From assembly GCA_015296085.1 (NCBI GenBank), contig DVDT01000021.1:62001-126000 (forward strand): 64,000 bases of DNA, in the 5' to 3' direction. Below are positions 63,643 through 64,000 of this stretch, piece after piece (position 1 is the first letter of the stretch; every line of letters starts with the position of its first letter). Origin of the DNA: Trichormus sp. M33_DOE_039. Lineage in GTDB: Bacteria > Cyanobacteriota > Cyanobacteriia > Cyanobacteriales > Nostocaceae. A program made the position numbers and the translations under genes. The notes beneath the pieces are model-generated. The model was not told the origin of the DNA. It made no database searches and worked only from the letters and a program-made list of their open reading frames with translations.

Positions 63643-64000
63643 TGCCCACCCTCCACAAGAAAGTCAATCCGACCGTTTTCGGGGGCGTTGGGGTCGTTGT
63701 CTAGTCGCGCAATTTCCCAACGTCCAAACTGAATTTCGCCAGATGCTAGTTCGCCATTCGCAGTCTGTCCCCAGCGTTGGAAACGGTGACGCTTGGAGGG
63801 TTGATTGCTGACATCTACCCACTGCACACCCGGTATAGCCATCGCTGTGGCAATTACTTGACTGAGATAAACAGGCTGACCGAAGGTAAAGTTATCGGGA
63901 TGGAAGAAACCCCGTTGTCCATTGACTAAATCTTGATTACTAAATGCTTGTAAGAGAACGGCTTTGACATCGTTGGCAAAGTACCCTGGTTTGACACAGA
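63639..64000 (-). CDS. Second baseplate assembly protein, C-terminal 120 residues (runs off right edge)
   Basis: The open frame continues through the right edge, although the ORF track lists only its last 67 codons. I read VNGQRGFFHPDNFTFGQPVY, then AIPGVQWVDVSNQ, FQRWGQT and WEIARLDNDPNAPENGRIDF. That is the C-terminus of the other baseplate-assembly subfamily found in CIS clusters. It overlaps the next gene by four bases (ATGA). The N-terminal part and the upstream sheath, tube and ATPase genes should lie right of the window. Confidence 0.87.
   Translation of the reverse strand, partial: CVKPGYFANDVKAVLLQAFSNQDLVNGQRGFFHPDNFTFGQPVYLSQVIATAMAIPGVQWVDVSNQPSKRHRFQRWGQTANGELASGEIQFGRWEIARLDNDPNAPENGRIDFLVEGGQ

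Noticed and set aside
52000-64000. Complete prophage
   Set aside because: Only baseplate and tail-type genes are visible, with no integrase, capsid, portal, terminase or lysis genes. The DUF6519 and TIGR02243-type proteins are typical of contractile injection systems.

Overview
The window comes from a filamentous, heterocyst-forming cyanobacterium of the Nostocales (Nostoc/Anabaena type). This rests on four things in the sequence. HIP1 octamers (GCGATCGC) occur throughout. Heptameric STRR-type repeats (CCCCART and relatives) fill many gaps between genes. There is a split-intein DnaE C-terminal half (dnaE-C). There is also a hetF gene preceded by a tandem array of NsiR1-like small-RNA units. 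No rRNA, tRNA, CRISPR array or intact insertion sequence was recognised.

Layout. 0-10.4 kb: the 5' end of recF (running off the left edge), a P2A-type Ca2+-ATPase, a transglutaminase-domain protein and a PEP-CTERM-like secreted protein that converge on a strong shared terminator, then polA with an alpha/beta hydrolase behind it. 10.5-25.6 kb: an Uma2-family protein, two GHL10-type glycosidase-like proteins (one with SLH domains), acetyl-CoA synthetase, two tandem Ser/Thr kinases that share an unrecognised C-terminal domain, a phytase-esterase-like protein, a universal stress protein, a peptidoglycan-binding/beta-propeller protein and a HAD phosphatase. 25.7-30.9 kb: a two-gene signalling operon consisting of a 1351-residue multi-PAS histidine kinase and a REC-histidine kinase one base downstream. 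31.2-33.6 kb: a redox cassette of GST, nitroreductase and trxA2, divergent from the ArsR-type redox sensor rexT, with a 21-bp palindrome between them. 33.6-42.3 kb: a PD-(D/E)XK-like hypothetical protein, dnaE-C, gatA, two RodZ-like HTH membrane proteins around an alpha/beta hydrolase, cysH with iron-sulfur cysteines, and a thioredoxin-like protein.

42.3-47.2 kb is the developmental locus. A 1.7-kb non-coding stretch carries six NsiR1-like units plus one decayed unit. All point leftward, antisense to the leader of hetF, which encodes the CHAT-domain protease-like regulator of heterocyst formation. Most units have a TCCGGA/TCAGGA box at an identical distance from the predicted RNA start and end in a hairpin with a U-tract. 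A DUF99 gene follows hetF.

47.2-51.9 kb: mannose-6-phosphate isomerase, a fibrillin/PAP protein, a Rieske (PAO-type) oxygenase, then a decayed patch with an SDR remnant, a small membrane protein and a WD40 remnant. 51.9-64 kb: the 3' part of a leftward contractile injection system operon. It encodes two baseplate-assembly proteins (the first truncated by the window edge), a gpI-like tail protein, a 1665-residue DUF6519/beta-helix protein with unexpected hydrophobic helical insertions, and two small accessory proteins. This resembles the thylakoid-anchored CIS known from Anabaena.

Most promising leads: the NsiR1 array and its antisense geometry, the CIS operon with possible membrane-anchoring insertions, the split-intein dnaE-C, the rexT/trxA2 palindrome with its downstream detoxification genes, and the paired kinases with a shared novel domain.
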